A stretch of DNA of 64,000 nt from Polaromonas sp. (GCA_021731285.1 JAKFXR010000024.1:1-64000); one strand, 5' to 3'. Counted from the stretch's first letter, positions 46,824 through 56,276 are shown. Numbers and translations are program-made. The notes: generated by a model not told the origin, from the sequence alone.

Positions 46824-48098
46824 CTACTGGCTCAGCCAGCTTTTCACCTGCGCGTAGACCGCCGCGTCGTGCAGCAAGGCCATGTGACCGGTGCCGGCCG
46901 CCACCCACTGACGCTCGGGAGAAAAGTCCAGCGTACACGCGGCGTCCGCATGCTGACCCAGGGCGCTTGGCAGAGGCACAAGGCCGTCACCCCACAGCTT
47001 GTCCTGCCTGGCCTGGCCTCCCAGCGTTCCAGCCACGGCATAACAGGCCACACCCGCAGGCAGCGGCAAGGGCTGCCGCCTGTCTACAGCATCCGCAAAA
47101 CGGTCTGTGCCCTGCCAGTCCGCCTGAACCACATGGCCGTGGCGCAGGTCGGTGATGCCGGCGCTGCGGATCTGGCCGATTCTGGCAAAGGGCCGCGTCA
47201 CGACGTTGCTGCCCAGCGCGGTATCCACCCAGCTACCGACTTTCTCGAGCGGTGCGCCATGGTGGGGCGTGCCCAGAAACACGAGGTGTCTGAGTTTGCC
47301 AAGCCAGCCGTGCCCCTGGCTGGCCGCGCTGTGGCAGGCGCTGCGTGCCACCAGACCCCCCATGCTGTGGGCCAGCAAGCTCAACTCCTCCACCGGTTGC
47401 GGCCAGGCCCTGATCAGCTGCTCAAGCAAGGCAGCGAGCTGCCCGCCGTTGGTGGAAGTGTGAAGGCCGGTGTTGTAGTGCAGGTACACCGGCGTGTAGC
47501 CCAGATCATTGGCCAGACCCAGGCCAAAATCACACGCCTTGTCCGAAACGGTGCCCGGTAGCCATTGCAGGTCGTTCATGCACAGGCCGTGAATCAACAC
47601 CAGCACCTTGCCCGTGGCGCGAGGCAGGCTCTGCGCCAGCGCAGCTTTGTCCATCGGCAGCGCTTGCCCGCCATGGCGCAGGCTCATGGCGATGGCCAGC
47701 GGATTGCCAGTCTCCACCAGTTGATCCCCCAGCACGCCGTTGAGGCCGGCCAGCACAGCCTCCCGCTGCGGTGAGGACGCCTGCGGCTCCAGCCTTGGCG
47801 CCACACGCGACAACACGGCGTCCACGCCACCCGCCGCCAGCCGGGTCACGCCCTTGACACTGCCGTACACCAGGCCGGTGATGCCGCGCTTGTTGACGCC
47901 AGAGCTGCCCGTTGCGCGATCCACGAACTTCTGTCCGGCGGCGCCAAAAGGCGCAGCGACTGCCTTGTAGACATTGCCTTGTACTTTTTCGGCCAGGTCG
48001 GTCACGCCCAGCGTGGCCCGCGCAGCCAGTTGCGCCAGGCCCTGAATATCAGACAGGTGCAGGTAGCCCGGCAGCCGCGGCTTTTTAAAAGTGCTCAT
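46824..48098 (-). CDS. Alpha/beta hydrolase (lipase-like)
   Basis: VLVLIHGLCMNDLQW, ELSLLAHSMGGLVARSACH, HLVFLGTPHHGAPLEKVGSWVD; start set at MSTFKKPRLPGY. Confidence 0.85.
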   Translation of the reverse strand: MSTFKKPRLPGYLHLSDIQGLAQLAARATLGVTDLAEKVQGNVYKAVAAPFGAAGQKFVDRATGSSGVNKRGITGLVYGSVKGVTRLAAGGVDAVLSRVAPRLEPQASSPQREAVLAGLNGVLGDQLVETGNPLAIAMSLRHGGQALPMDKAALAQSLPRATGKVLVLIHGLCMNDLQWLPGTVSDKACDFGLGLANDLGYTPVYLHYNTGLHTSTNGGQLAALLEQLIRAWPQPVEELSLLAHSMGGLVARSACHSAASQGHGWLGKLRHLVFLGTPHHGAPLEKVGSWVDTALGSNVVTRPFARIGQIRSAGITDLRHGHVVQADWQGTDRFADAVDRRQPLPLPAGVACYAVAGTLGGQARQDKLWGDGLVPLPSALGQHADAACTLDFSPERQWVAAGTGHMALLHDAAVYAQVKSWLSQ

Positions 48099-48939
48099 GC
48101 GGGGCCAGATAGCGCCATTGCCCGACCGGCAAGTGACCGAGGTTGACCTGGCCGATACGCACGCGCTTGAGGCCGGTGACAAACAGGCCAACCTGCTCGC
48201 ACATCCGGCGAATCTGGCGTTTTTTGCCTTCCTTGAGCACAAAGCGCAGTTGCTCCGGGTTTTGCCAGCTCACCTGTGCAGGCTTCAAGGGCTCGCCGTC
48301 CAGACTCAGCCCGTGACACAGCAGCCTGAGCTTTTCAGGCGGAAAGGCAGCCTGCACATTGACAGTTTCTGCCCCGTAGCTGACCCGTACCAGGTACTCC
48401 TTTTCAACCTCCGAGTCCTCACCAATCAGGTGACGCGCCACGCGACCGTCCTGCGTCAATACCAGCAAACCAATCGAGTCAATGTCCAGGCGACCCGCAG
48501 GCGCCAGGCCGCGCAGTTGCTCGTGGCCCCAGCGCATGCGGCTGTTGCACTGGTTCCATCGATTGCCGGGCTGCACCAGCACCACGGCGGGCTCATGCCC
48601 GTCCTCGGCCTGCCCGCTCACGTAGCCCACCGGTTTGTTGATCAGGATGGTGACCTGCTGGCGCTGCTGCTGCTCGGCTTCGCGCGCCACTTCGATACGC
48701 GCATGGATGGACACCGGCTGGCCCATCACCGCAGGTGCACCGTCCACCCGCACCCAGCCCCGCGCAATCCAGTCGTCGGCCTCGCGGCGCGAGCACATGC
48801 CCAGCTCGGCCATGCGTTTGTTCAGTCGGATGGTGCTGCCGGTAGAGGCGCTTGGCGAAACTCCGGGCGTTACAGCGGCACGGATACGAACCGCGCCGGT
48901 TTTTGGGGCAGGGGGTCTAGGGGGGAAGGAATCAGCCAT
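48085..48939 (-). CDS. rRNA pseudouridine synthase (RluF/RluB-type, S4 domain)
   Basis: IRLNKRMAELGMCSRREADDWIARGWVRVDGAPAVMGQPV, LAPAGRLDIDSIGLLVLTQDGRVARHL, KEGKKRQIRRMCEQVGLFVTGLKRVRIG. Confidence 0.93.
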   Translation of the reverse strand: MADSFPPRPPAPKTGAVRIRAAVTPGVSPSASTGSTIRLNKRMAELGMCSRREADDWIARGWVRVDGAPAVMGQPVSIHARIEVAREAEQQQRQQVTILINKPVGYVSGQAEDGHEPAVVLVQPGNRWNQCNSRMRWGHEQLRGLAPAGRLDIDSIGLLVLTQDGRVARHLIGEDSEVEKEYLVRVSYGAETVNVQAAFPPEKLRLLCHGLSLDGEPLKPAQVSWQNPEQLRFVLKEGKKRQIRRMCEQVGLFVTGLKRVRIGQVNLGHLPVGQWRYLAPHEHF

Positions 48940-48987
48940 GAGCAACCGATTTTAAGTCGCGCCGCACCTCGCCGCGCCCGACCCACC

Positions 48988-49809
48988 TCAGACGGGAACG
49001 ACAGCCGCTTGCCGGCTCGCGCCTATGTAGCCACGCAGGTCATGCACGATGTCGCTGAATTCCTTGGTGTAGGTGATCTCAAGGTCACGCGGGCGTGGGA
49101 GGTCAATCTCGCGTTTGGCCACAAACCGGCCAGGGCTTTTGCTCATGACGTACACCGTGTCGGCCAGAAAGACCGACTCGCGCAGATCGTGCGTCACGAG
49201 GATGACGTTAAAGCGGTGCTCGGTCCAGAGGTCGCGCAGGATGCACCAGAGCTCTTCACGCGTGAAGGCGTCGAGTGCGCCAAAGGGCTCGTCGAGCAGC
49301 AGCAGCTTCGGCTCGTGAATCAATGCGCGGCAGATGCTGGCGCGCTGCTGCATGCCGCCAGAAAGCTGCCAGGGATGCTTGTCTTCATAACCACCCAGCC
49401 CGACCTTTTGCAGCAACTTGCGTGCGCGCTCTTCATACTCCGGGCGCTTGTCGCGAAAGCTGCTTCGAAAAGGCTCGACAATCTCCAGCGGCAGCAGCAC
49501 GTTTTCCATTGTCGTGCGCCATGGCAGCAGCGATGGCGCCTGGAAGGCCATGCCGGATACTTTGAGCGGGCCGATGACATGCTTGCCATCGATAACGATG
49601 TGGCCTTTCGAAGGCATGCGCAAGCCGGTGGCCAGCTTCATGAAAGTGGATTTGCCACAGCCTGATGGTCCGACGATGGCGATGAATTCGCCCTGCCGCA
49701 CCTTGAGATCAATCGCCTCCACCGCAAATGTCCGCTGCGCAAGCAACTCGTCGTTGTAGGCAAGCCAGACGTCCTGGAAGCCGATGAAAGTGTCAGTGTT
49801 TGCATTCAT
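48988..49809 (-). CDS. ABC transporter ATP-binding protein (nitrate/sulfonate/taurine type)
   Basis: GEFIAIVGPSGCGKSTFMKLATGL, LSGGMQQRASICRALIHEPKLLLLDEPFGALDAFTRE. Confidence 0.95.
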   Translation of the reverse strand: MNANTDTFIGFQDVWLAYNDELLAQRTFAVEAIDLKVRQGEFIAIVGPSGCGKSTFMKLATGLRMPSKGHIVIDGKHVIGPLKVSGMAFQAPSLLPWRTTMENVLLPLEIVEPFRSSFRDKRPEYEERARKLLQKVGLGGYEDKHPWQLSGGMQQRASICRALIHEPKLLLLDEPFGALDAFTREELWCILRDLWTEHRFNVILVTHDLRESVFLADTVYVMSKSPGRFVAKREIDLPRPRDLEITYTKEFSDIVHDLRGYIGASRQAAVVPV

Positions 49810-49826
49810 GTTCAGTCGAGGCCGGG

Positions 49827-50258
49827 TCAGTCAAATACAAAAGTCTGGGCGCCGACAAAAGCTGCCAACGCATGGTTAGCCACCTCGCGGTCCTGGTTGC
49901 CGGTACCCGAGCCCACGCCTATGCCGCCAACGACCTGACCGTTCAGGATAATCGGCAGGCCGCCTTTGAGATTGGTCACCACGCCGCCGGTCGCGGCAGC
50001 CAGCTTTGCCGCCAGCGCCTCTTCGGTGTTGCCCGTCGGCACACGGCTGGATGCAGCCGTCATGGCTTTATGGATCGCCGATTTTTCAGACAGCACCTTG
50101 GCGCCATCCATGCGCATAAAAGCCAGCAAGTTGCAGCCCTCATCGACGATCGCAATACATTGAGGTTGCTGCATGGTCATGGCTTTTTCAATCGCGGTGT
50201 TGAGCAACTGCAACGCGCCTGCGTGCGAGAGTTTGATCTGGCTGAAAGTAGGGTTCAT
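49827..50258 (-). CDS. GlcG/HbpS family (putative heme-binding) protein
   Basis: LLNTAIEKAMTMQQPQCIAIVDEGCNLLAFMRMDGAKVLSEKSAIHKAMTAAS, LPIILNGQVVGGIGVGSGTGNQDREVANHAL. Confidence 0.9.
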   Translation of the reverse strand: MNPTFSQIKLSHAGALQLLNTAIEKAMTMQQPQCIAIVDEGCNLLAFMRMDGAKVLSEKSAIHKAMTAASSRVPTGNTEEALAAKLAAATGGVVTNLKGGLPIILNGQVVGGIGVGSGTGNQDREVANHALAAFVGAQTFVFD

Positions 50259-51052
50259 GCGAATGTGCTTTCCGGTTCGGTTTCAAGTGAGGCGTTGAGG
50301 CAATCGGTGACCAGCATCCTGCCGGGCGCATGGGTGATGAAAAAATCAATGCCCGACTTCTGCAAGGCCACCGTTGCCGTCAGGCCGCAGCCCCAGTACA
50401 TGGGAACTTCATCGGCCTGCGGCAGCAGTACCTCTCCGAAATCAGGCGCTGCAATATCGGCGACGCCCAGCGCAGCCCCTTCACCTTCATGAATGGGCCC
50501 GCCATGCACTTTGGCAAACCGGCGCGTGACATTCCGCACGGTGGCGACCGACTTTTCGGCAAACGGCCGCATCGACACCACCAGGGGGCCGCCAAAAATG
50601 CCCTTGCCACGCGTCTCTACCCTGGTGATGAACAGCGGCCCCTGTATGCCCAGCTCTACATGGCGCAGACGAACGCCTGCTCGCGCCAAAGCGTCTTCCA
50701 TGGAGAACCAGCATCCAATTGCGACAGGCACCAGGTCGTCCTGCCACACAGACGTGACGGCTCTCGCCTCTTCAGGCTTTGACCCCGCCCTGTGGATCTG
50801 ATAGCCGGGAAGGTCGCTGCGCACATCCAGGTCTGCGCCCAGCGCGGGAATATGGGGGCTACCGGCTTCGCCGACGCCCAGCACCGGACAGGCAAAGGCA
50901 TTCAGATGGCAAAAGGCCAGGAAGTCCTCCACATGCCGCTGCGGCAACACCACCAGATTGGCCTGCACGTGGCCGGGTGCTCGCCCAGTCGTCAGCCCGG
51001 TGTACTCACCACGCCGTATGGCCAGTCGAAGATCTAGTGCAGTGGACGTCAT
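50255..51052 (-). CDS. DUF1445/YcsI family putative hydro-lyase (D-glutamate cyclase-like)
   Basis: RRGEYTGLTTGRAPGHVQANLVVLPQRHVEDFLAFCHLNAFACPVLGVGEAGSP, YWGCGLTATVALQKSGIDFFITHAPGRMLVTD. Confidence 0.9.
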   Translation of the reverse strand: MTSTALDLRLAIRRGEYTGLTTGRAPGHVQANLVVLPQRHVEDFLAFCHLNAFACPVLGVGEAGSPHIPALGADLDVRSDLPGYQIHRAGSKPEEARAVTSVWQDDLVPVAIGCWFSMEDALARAGVRLRHVELGIQGPLFITRVETRGKGIFGGPLVVSMRPFAEKSVATVRNVTRRFAKVHGGPIHEGEGAALGVADIAAPDFGEVLLPQADEVPMYWGCGLTATVALQKSGIDFFITHAPGRMLVTDCLNASLETEPESTFA

Positions 51053-51060
51053 CAGCAGTG

Positions 51061-51852
51061 TCAGACAGACCGGATGTTGCCGCCATCGCAGCGCAGCATG
51101 CTGCCTGTCATGTAACTGGCAGGCACACCTGCGACAAAAGCGGCCAGGGCACCAAACTCTTCCGGCGAGCCGTAGCGGCCCATGGGGATCATCGAGGTCG
51201 AGCGGCGTTTGGCCTCCTCAACGGTGACTCCATCCTTCCTTGCCACCGCTTCGTCCGTCATGCGCACGCGCTCCGTGTCTATACGGCCAGGCACCAGCAC
51301 ATTGACGGTCACGCCATCATTGGCCACTTCCATCGACAGGGTTTTGGACCAGGTCACCAACGCATTGCGCAGGGTGTTGGACACGCCGAGTATGGGAATC
51401 GGCTGAACAACTCCCGATGACACCACTGTCATGATGCGGCCCCACTGGCGTTTTCGCATGCCAGGCAGCAGCGCGTCGGTCAGCGTGATGACGGACAGCA
51501 CCATCTCGTTGAAGCTCGATGTCCATTCGGCAATACCGCGCTCACTGGCGCCCCCATAACCCGGCCCACCGGTGTTGTTGACCAGGATATCTATGGGGCC
51601 AAATCCACCGATAATTTTTGAAGCGAAGGCCGCAAGCCCGGCAGTGTCTGCCAGATCGAGTGGAAATGCCTCTACCTGTACAGAGGCATGACAGGCCTTC
51701 AACTGGACCACAGCAGCCTCCATGCGCACTGCATCACGGCCAGTGATGACGACATGAACGCCTTCGCGTACCAGTGCCTGCGCAATGCCATGGCCAATAC
51801 CCCGGTTGCCACCAAGTACAAGCGCGCGTTTTCCAGCGATGCCTAGGTCCAT
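51061..51852 (-). CDS. SDR family oxidoreductase lacking the canonical YxxxK motif
   Basis: GKRALVLGGNRGIGHGIAQALVREGVHVVITGRD, NNTGGPG; VSSGVVQPIPILGVSNTLRNALVTWSKTL where YxxxK is expected. Confidence 0.9.
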   Translation of the reverse strand: MDLGIAGKRALVLGGNRGIGHGIAQALVREGVHVVITGRDAVRMEAAVVQLKACHASVQVEAFPLDLADTAGLAAFASKIIGGFGPIDILVNNTGGPGYGGASERGIAEWTSSFNEMVLSVITLTDALLPGMRKRQWGRIMTVVSSGVVQPIPILGVSNTLRNALVTWSKTLSMEVANDGVTVNVLVPGRIDTERVRMTDEAVARKDGVTVEEAKRRSTSMIPMGRYGSPEEFGALAAFVAGVPASYMTGSMLRCDGGNIRSV

Positions 51853-53273
51853 GCTGTGCCTCCTTTTTTTGCCCTGAAACGCTTGAGGAATTTCCCCTGC
51901 CCCGGCTTGCCAAGCAACTCACCCTCATGACAAATCACTTGGCCACGCGAAAGTACCGTCACCGGCCAGCCCGTCAGTGTGCGGCCTTCATAAGGCGTGT
52001 AGTCCACGTTGTGGTGCAGCATGTCGTTGCTGATAGTGACTTTGCGCTGCGGATCCCAGATAGCGATGTCGGCATCTGCGCCAACGGCAATCGTGCCCTT
52101 TTGGGGGTGCAAGCCATAGAGCTTGGCGGCATTCGTCGAGTTAAGCGCCACAAAGCGGTTGAGGTCAAGCCGGCCCGTCATCACGCCCTCCGAAAACAGC
52201 AGCGCCGAGCGCGTTTCCAGCCCGGGTATGCCGTTGGCAACCTTGCTGAAGGACACTTTCGGACCGTACATCAGTTTGCCGCCTTCATCAAAACGGTAGG
52301 GGGCGTGGTCGGATGAAAAGATATCGAACAGTCCGTCCTCAATGCCCTGCCAGACATGGGCCTGGTTGGCCGGATCACGCGGTGGCGGGCTGCACATGCA
52401 TTTGGCCCCCAGGAAATCAGGCAAGGCCAGGTCCCGCGTGGAGAGGAAAAGATATTGCGGGCAGGTCTCTGCAAATATCTTCACGCCGCGTGCACGGGCG
52501 CGGCGAATTTCTTCCATCGCATCGCGGCCGGACACATGCACGATGAGCAGGTTGGCCTCTGCCACTTCGGACAGGGTGATGGCCCGGTGCGTGGCTTCAC
52601 GCTCGACCGCCATCGGCCGTGAATCCTCGTGGTAGCGTGGCTCCGTCTTGCCCTCGGCTTCGAGCTTTTCGGTCAACCACGCAATGCATTCGTAGTTCTC
52701 AGCATGAATCATGGTCAGCGCACCCGCGCGCTGGTTGACATCAAGCACATCAAGAATCTGCCGGTCAGACAGCTTCATGGCCTCATAGGTCATGTAAACC
52801 TTGACTGAGGCGTGACCTTCGGCAATCAGCGAGGGGAGCTCGTCCTTCAGCACGGACTGCGTCGGATCAGAGACAATCAGGTGAAAACCGTAATCGATGT
52901 AGGCCTTGCCGCCCGCGCGGCGGTGATAGTCCTCCACCGCGGCCCGCAACGACTGCCCACGGTGCTGCACTGCAAACGGGACAATTGTCGTGGTCCCGCC
53001 GAACACTGCCGACAGGCTGCCCGACTCAAAATCATCAGCCATGATGGCGCCGCCCGAGGCTAGGCCCTGGGCACGCGGCTGGTCAAGGTGGCAATGCGCA
53101 TCAATGCCCCCAGGCAGAACCAGCTTGCCCGATGCGTCAATCGTTTCCTTGGCGCTGCCGAGAGAGGCCCCCAGCGCAACGACCTTTCCCGCCGTAATGC
53201 CGACATCGCTGCGAAAAGTATCCGAGGCGGTGGCGACCGTACCGTGCCGGATGATAAGGTCAAATTCAGTCAT
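51843..53273 (-). CDS. Dihydropyrimidinase/hydantoinase-like amidohydrolase
   Basis: VLPGGIDAHCHLDQPRAQG, SVKVYMTYEAMKL, MIHAENYECI, IVHVSGRDAMEEI, FSSDHAPYRF. Confidence 0.92.
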   Translation of the reverse strand: MTEFDLIIRHGTVATASDTFRSDVGITAGKVVALGASLGSAKETIDASGKLVLPGGIDAHCHLDQPRAQGLASGGAIMADDFESGSLSAVFGGTTTIVPFAVQHRGQSLRAAVEDYHRRAGGKAYIDYGFHLIVSDPTQSVLKDELPSLIAEGHASVKVYMTYEAMKLSDRQILDVLDVNQRAGALTMIHAENYECIAWLTEKLEAEGKTEPRYHEDSRPMAVEREATHRAITLSEVAEANLLIVHVSGRDAMEEIRRARARGVKIFAETCPQYLFLSTRDLALPDFLGAKCMCSPPPRDPANQAHVWQGIEDGLFDIFSSDHAPYRFDEGGKLMYGPKVSFSKVANGIPGLETRSALLFSEGVMTGRLDLNRFVALNSTNAAKLYGLHPQKGTIAVGADADIAIWDPQRKVTISNDMLHHNVDYTPYEGRTLTGWPVTVLSRGQVICHEGELLGKPGQGKFLKRFRAKKGGTAWT

Positions 53274-53288
53274 TGAGCTTCGTGCCGT

Positions 53289-54065
53289 TCAAGACAACAT
53301 TCCGTCATCACGTTGCGACCAGAAGGTCGTGCGCTTTTCAATCACGGCAAAGATGGCATACATGGCCACGCCCATGACCGAGGTGACGATGAGGCCGGCA
53401 AACACCAGCGGCGTATCAAAGTTGGAGGTGGCCGCCATCATCAGATAGCCGATACCGCGCTTGGATGCCACCGTTTCCGAGATGATGGCGCCAACAAATG
53501 CCAACGTAATCGCCACCTTGAGAGAAGCAAAAAAGTAGGGCATGGCCCGCGGAAAACCCACCTTGACCAGAATGTCGCGGCGATTGGCGCCCAGCGCCCG
53601 CAACACATCCAGCAGTTCGGGCTCGACCGTCGCCAGACCAGTCGCGATATTCACGGCAATCGGAAAAAACGACACCATGAAGGCCGTTAGCACCGCAGGA
53701 ATGGTGCCGGCGCCAAACCAGATCACGAACACCGGCACCACCGCCACCTTGGGAATGCTGTTGAAGGCCACCAGCACCGGATACAGCCCACGGTAGATCA
53801 GGCGCGAGGAACCGATGCCTATGCCCAGCACCACACCCAGGACCACGGCAAGTATGAAACCCGCCAGAGTGGACAGCAGCGTGAAGCCGGCGTTCTGCAG
53901 GATGGGGGATGTCCACTGCACCATGGATTGAGCGATCGCATAGGGGCTGGGCAGCAGAAAGGGCTTGATATCAAACGCCACACAGGCAAGCTGCCAGACA
54001 AGGAGCAGGCCGATCACAAAAAACCAGGGCATCGCGTTTTCAAGCGTGCGTGTGCTCATGCTCAT
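53289..54065 (-). CDS. ABC transporter permease (SsuC/TauC type)
   Basis: VVLGVVLGIGIGSSRLIYRGLYPVLVAFNSIPKVAVVPVFVIWFGAGTIPAVL. Confidence 0.93.
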   Translation of the reverse strand: MSMSTRTLENAMPWFFVIGLLLVWQLACVAFDIKPFLLPSPYAIAQSMVQWTSPILQNAGFTLLSTLAGFILAVVLGVVLGIGIGSSRLIYRGLYPVLVAFNSIPKVAVVPVFVIWFGAGTIPAVLTAFMVSFFPIAVNIATGLATVEPELLDVLRALGANRRDILVKVGFPRAMPYFFASLKVAITLAFVGAIISETVASKRGIGYLMMAATSNFDTPLVFAGLIVTSVMGVAMYAIFAVIEKRTTFWSQRDDGMLS

Positions 54066-54105
54066 GATCAGCCTTCTTTCAGTTCAGGGCTTGGCGGCGC
54101 CAAAT

Positions 54106-55179
54106 TCAGGGGAGCTTGCGGCTGGCGAGTGGCGGCAGGAACTCGTTTGTAAATACGTCGGCCGATGTTGGCTTGCCCGGCAAATCAAACGCCTTGGACA
54201 GCACAGCAACGGATTTATCAAGGCGCGCCGCGCGCACGCCGCCCATGCCGTCAGCGGTTGACTCCAGGGTGGTGATCTGGTTCTTGATAAGCCACTGCAG
54301 CTTTTCCATCTCCAGCTTCTCGTCGACCAGCGGAGCCTGCTTTTTAAGTGCGGCAATCGCGGCAGCCGGGTTGGCCACAGCATCACGCCAGCCCTTCGCA
54401 GCAGCCGCGACAAAACCCTTGACAACAGCTGGTTTGGTTTCAAGTATCTTTTTGGAGGCGATGATGCCGTTGCCATAAAGGTCCATGCCAGCATCCGAGT
54501 AATAGAGGAACTTGATGTCCGCAGGCTTGATGCCCTGCCTGACCAGGCCGAAGTACATGGTCGAATCGAAGCCCAGAATGGCTTCGACATCCCCCTTGAG
54601 CAGCATGGCCTCGCGCAGGCGCAGGTCGCCATACTCCCACTTCACGCTGTCCGGCTTGACGCCCGTCATGCCTGCGTACACAGGGAAAAGCTTGTAGGCA
54701 CCATCGGTCAGTGAGCCGCCCATTTTTTTTCCGGCAAGATCTGCCGGCTTGTTGATGTTGGCCTTTGCAAAGCTGGCAATCGACAGCGGCGAACGGTAAT
54801 AGAGCATGTAAACCGCCTTGCCTGCACTGGCTGGATTCTTGGCGTTGAATTCCAGCAGCACGTTGATATCGCCGAAACCGAAGTCATAGGCGCCGCCGCC
54901 TATGCGCGTCGCTACCTCGCCCGAGCCACCGGATGGGTCCATGTTGACGGCAATCCCTTCAGCCGCGAAATAGCCTTTTTCCTGCGCCAGGAAGAATGCA
55001 GCATTGCTACCATCGAAGGGGGCATTAAGGGAAACCTTGACTTCGGTCACGGCAGGCTGGGCAAACACACTGCTCATGGCGCCCGTGAGGGTGACGGCCG
55101 CCATTGCGGTGAGAGCCATGAATGCGACAAGAGCCCTGCGCTCTAGTCCGTGCTGAACCGGATGAATTGTGTTGGCCAT
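54106..55179 (-). CDS. ABC transporter substrate-binding protein (NMT1/THI5-like)
   Basis: EVKVSLNAPFDGSNAAFFLAQEKGYFAAEGIAVNMDPSGGSGEVATRIGGGAYDFGFGDINVLLEF. Confidence 0.92.
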   Translation of the reverse strand: MANTIHPVQHGLERRALVAFMALTAMAAVTLTGAMSSVFAQPAVTEVKVSLNAPFDGSNAAFFLAQEKGYFAAEGIAVNMDPSGGSGEVATRIGGGAYDFGFGDINVLLEFNAKNPASAGKAVYMLYYRSPLSIASFAKANINKPADLAGKKMGGSLTDGAYKLFPVYAGMTGVKPDSVKWEYGDLRLREAMLLKGDVEAILGFDSTMYFGLVRQGIKPADIKFLYYSDAGMDLYGNGIIASKKILETKPAVVKGFVAAAAKGWRDAVANPAAAIAALKKQAPLVDEKLEMEKLQWLIKNQITTLESTADGMGGVRAARLDKSVAVLSKAFDLPGKPTSADVFTNEFLPPLASRKLP

Positions 55180-55263
55180 AAAAGCTCTCTTGTCGTTACT
55201 TGCAAAATTGCCTCCATGGCGATGCAAACCGCGTGCCAGTCTTGTTCGCTATTTTGTATTTTT

Positions 55264-55299
55264 ATTTTGTGCAAAATATTGGCATAATTGCGCGCAATT
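55264..55299. promoter_or_regulatory. Candidate GntR operator(s) in the divergent intergenic region
   Basis: ATTTTG-TG-CAAAAT (55264-55277) and perfect palindrome AATTGCGCGCAATT (55286-55299). Confidence 0.6.
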
Positions 55300-55325
55300 C
55301 TGACTATCAGGCAATTAACCCACCC

Positions 55326-56069
55326 ATGACCAAAGCATCAGAAGCCAAAGCGGCGAAATCCGTCGCCAGTGACCTCTCGGTTGAGGATGTTTACCGCAGC
55401 GTGATGGACGCCATCGTGGACCAGCGTCTGTTGCCGGGTACCCGGCTCAACGAGCTGGCGATGTGCGAGGCTTTCAAAATCTCCCGGCGCGAGATGGAGC
55501 GTGTGTTTGCACGGCTGGCTTTTGAGGCCATGGTGCGCCTGGTGCCGAATCGCGGTGCTTTTGTTGCGAGCCCAGACGCAAACGAAGCTCGGGCGATTTT
55601 TGCGGCGCGCAAGACCATAGAGGCTGGCGTTGTAGAGCTAGCCGCAGCGCGGGCTTCAGGCGCCGACTTCAAGGTGCTGGCCAAAAACATCGCCGAGGAA
55701 GAAACTCATCGCCGCGCCGGGCGCATGCGAGAAGCAATCAAACTGTCGGGGCAATTTCACCTGCTGCTCTCCGAGATAGCCGGCAATGCCATCCTGGGCG
55801 ACCAGGTCAGGCAACTGGTGGCAAGAACCTCGCTGGTGACCAGCCTTTATGAAAACGCCAGCGAAATGGGTTGCTGGCACGATGACCACCACAAACTCAT
55901 AGAACACCTGCGCGCGCACCAGCCGAAAAAGGCTGTAGATTTGATGCGCAGGCACTTGGACGGCCTGGAAGAGAGCCTGGATCTCGACCGAAAAATCAGC
56001 AGCAAGACGAATTTGCGCGCAATTTTTGGACTGGATACTCTCGAATTGGCCTCAAAAAACAAGGTTTGA
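55326..56069 (+). CDS. GntR family transcriptional regulator (FadR/FCD type)
   Basis: SVEDVYRSVMDAIVDQRLLPGTRLNELAMCEAFKISRREMERVFARLAFEAMVRLVPNRGAFVASPD. Confidence 0.93.
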   Translation: MTKASEAKAAKSVASDLSVEDVYRSVMDAIVDQRLLPGTRLNELAMCEAFKISRREMERVFARLAFEAMVRLVPNRGAFVASPDANEARAIFAARKTIEAGVVELAAARASGADFKVLAKNIAEEETHRRAGRMREAIKLSGQFHLLLSEIAGNAILGDQVRQLVARTSLVTSLYENASEMGCWHDDHHKLIEHLRAHQPKKAVDLMRRHLDGLEESLDLDRKISSKTNLRAIFGLDTLELASKNKV

Positions 56070-56170
56070 AATCGGTCGCCGTGCACCTAAAACGCACATT
56101 TCGCCTTTTTGGTGCAGGCTCGGCGGACTTCCTTGAGCCGGTTCAGTAGGCGAAATGGCTCAGACATAAC

Positions 56171-56231
56171 TTTACTATCTTTTTAATAGCAAACTATCTT
56201 TGCCGGTAAAGGGCAAAGCCGCATTTTTATG
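56171..56231 (+). repeat. AT-rich dispersed repeat, copy 3 (family B)
   Basis: TTTACTATCTTTTTAATAGCAAACTATCTTTGCCGGTAAAGGGCAAAGCCGCATTTTTATG; resembles 26650-26710. Confidence 0.65.
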
Positions 56232-56276
56232 CTCAAGTGTCTGTACATCCTGCGCCAGCGGACAAAACGGACGTAT

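Noticed and set aside
48091-49665. 524-aa plus-strand ORF
   Set aside because: Antisense to the pseudouridine synthase and ABC ATPase genes.
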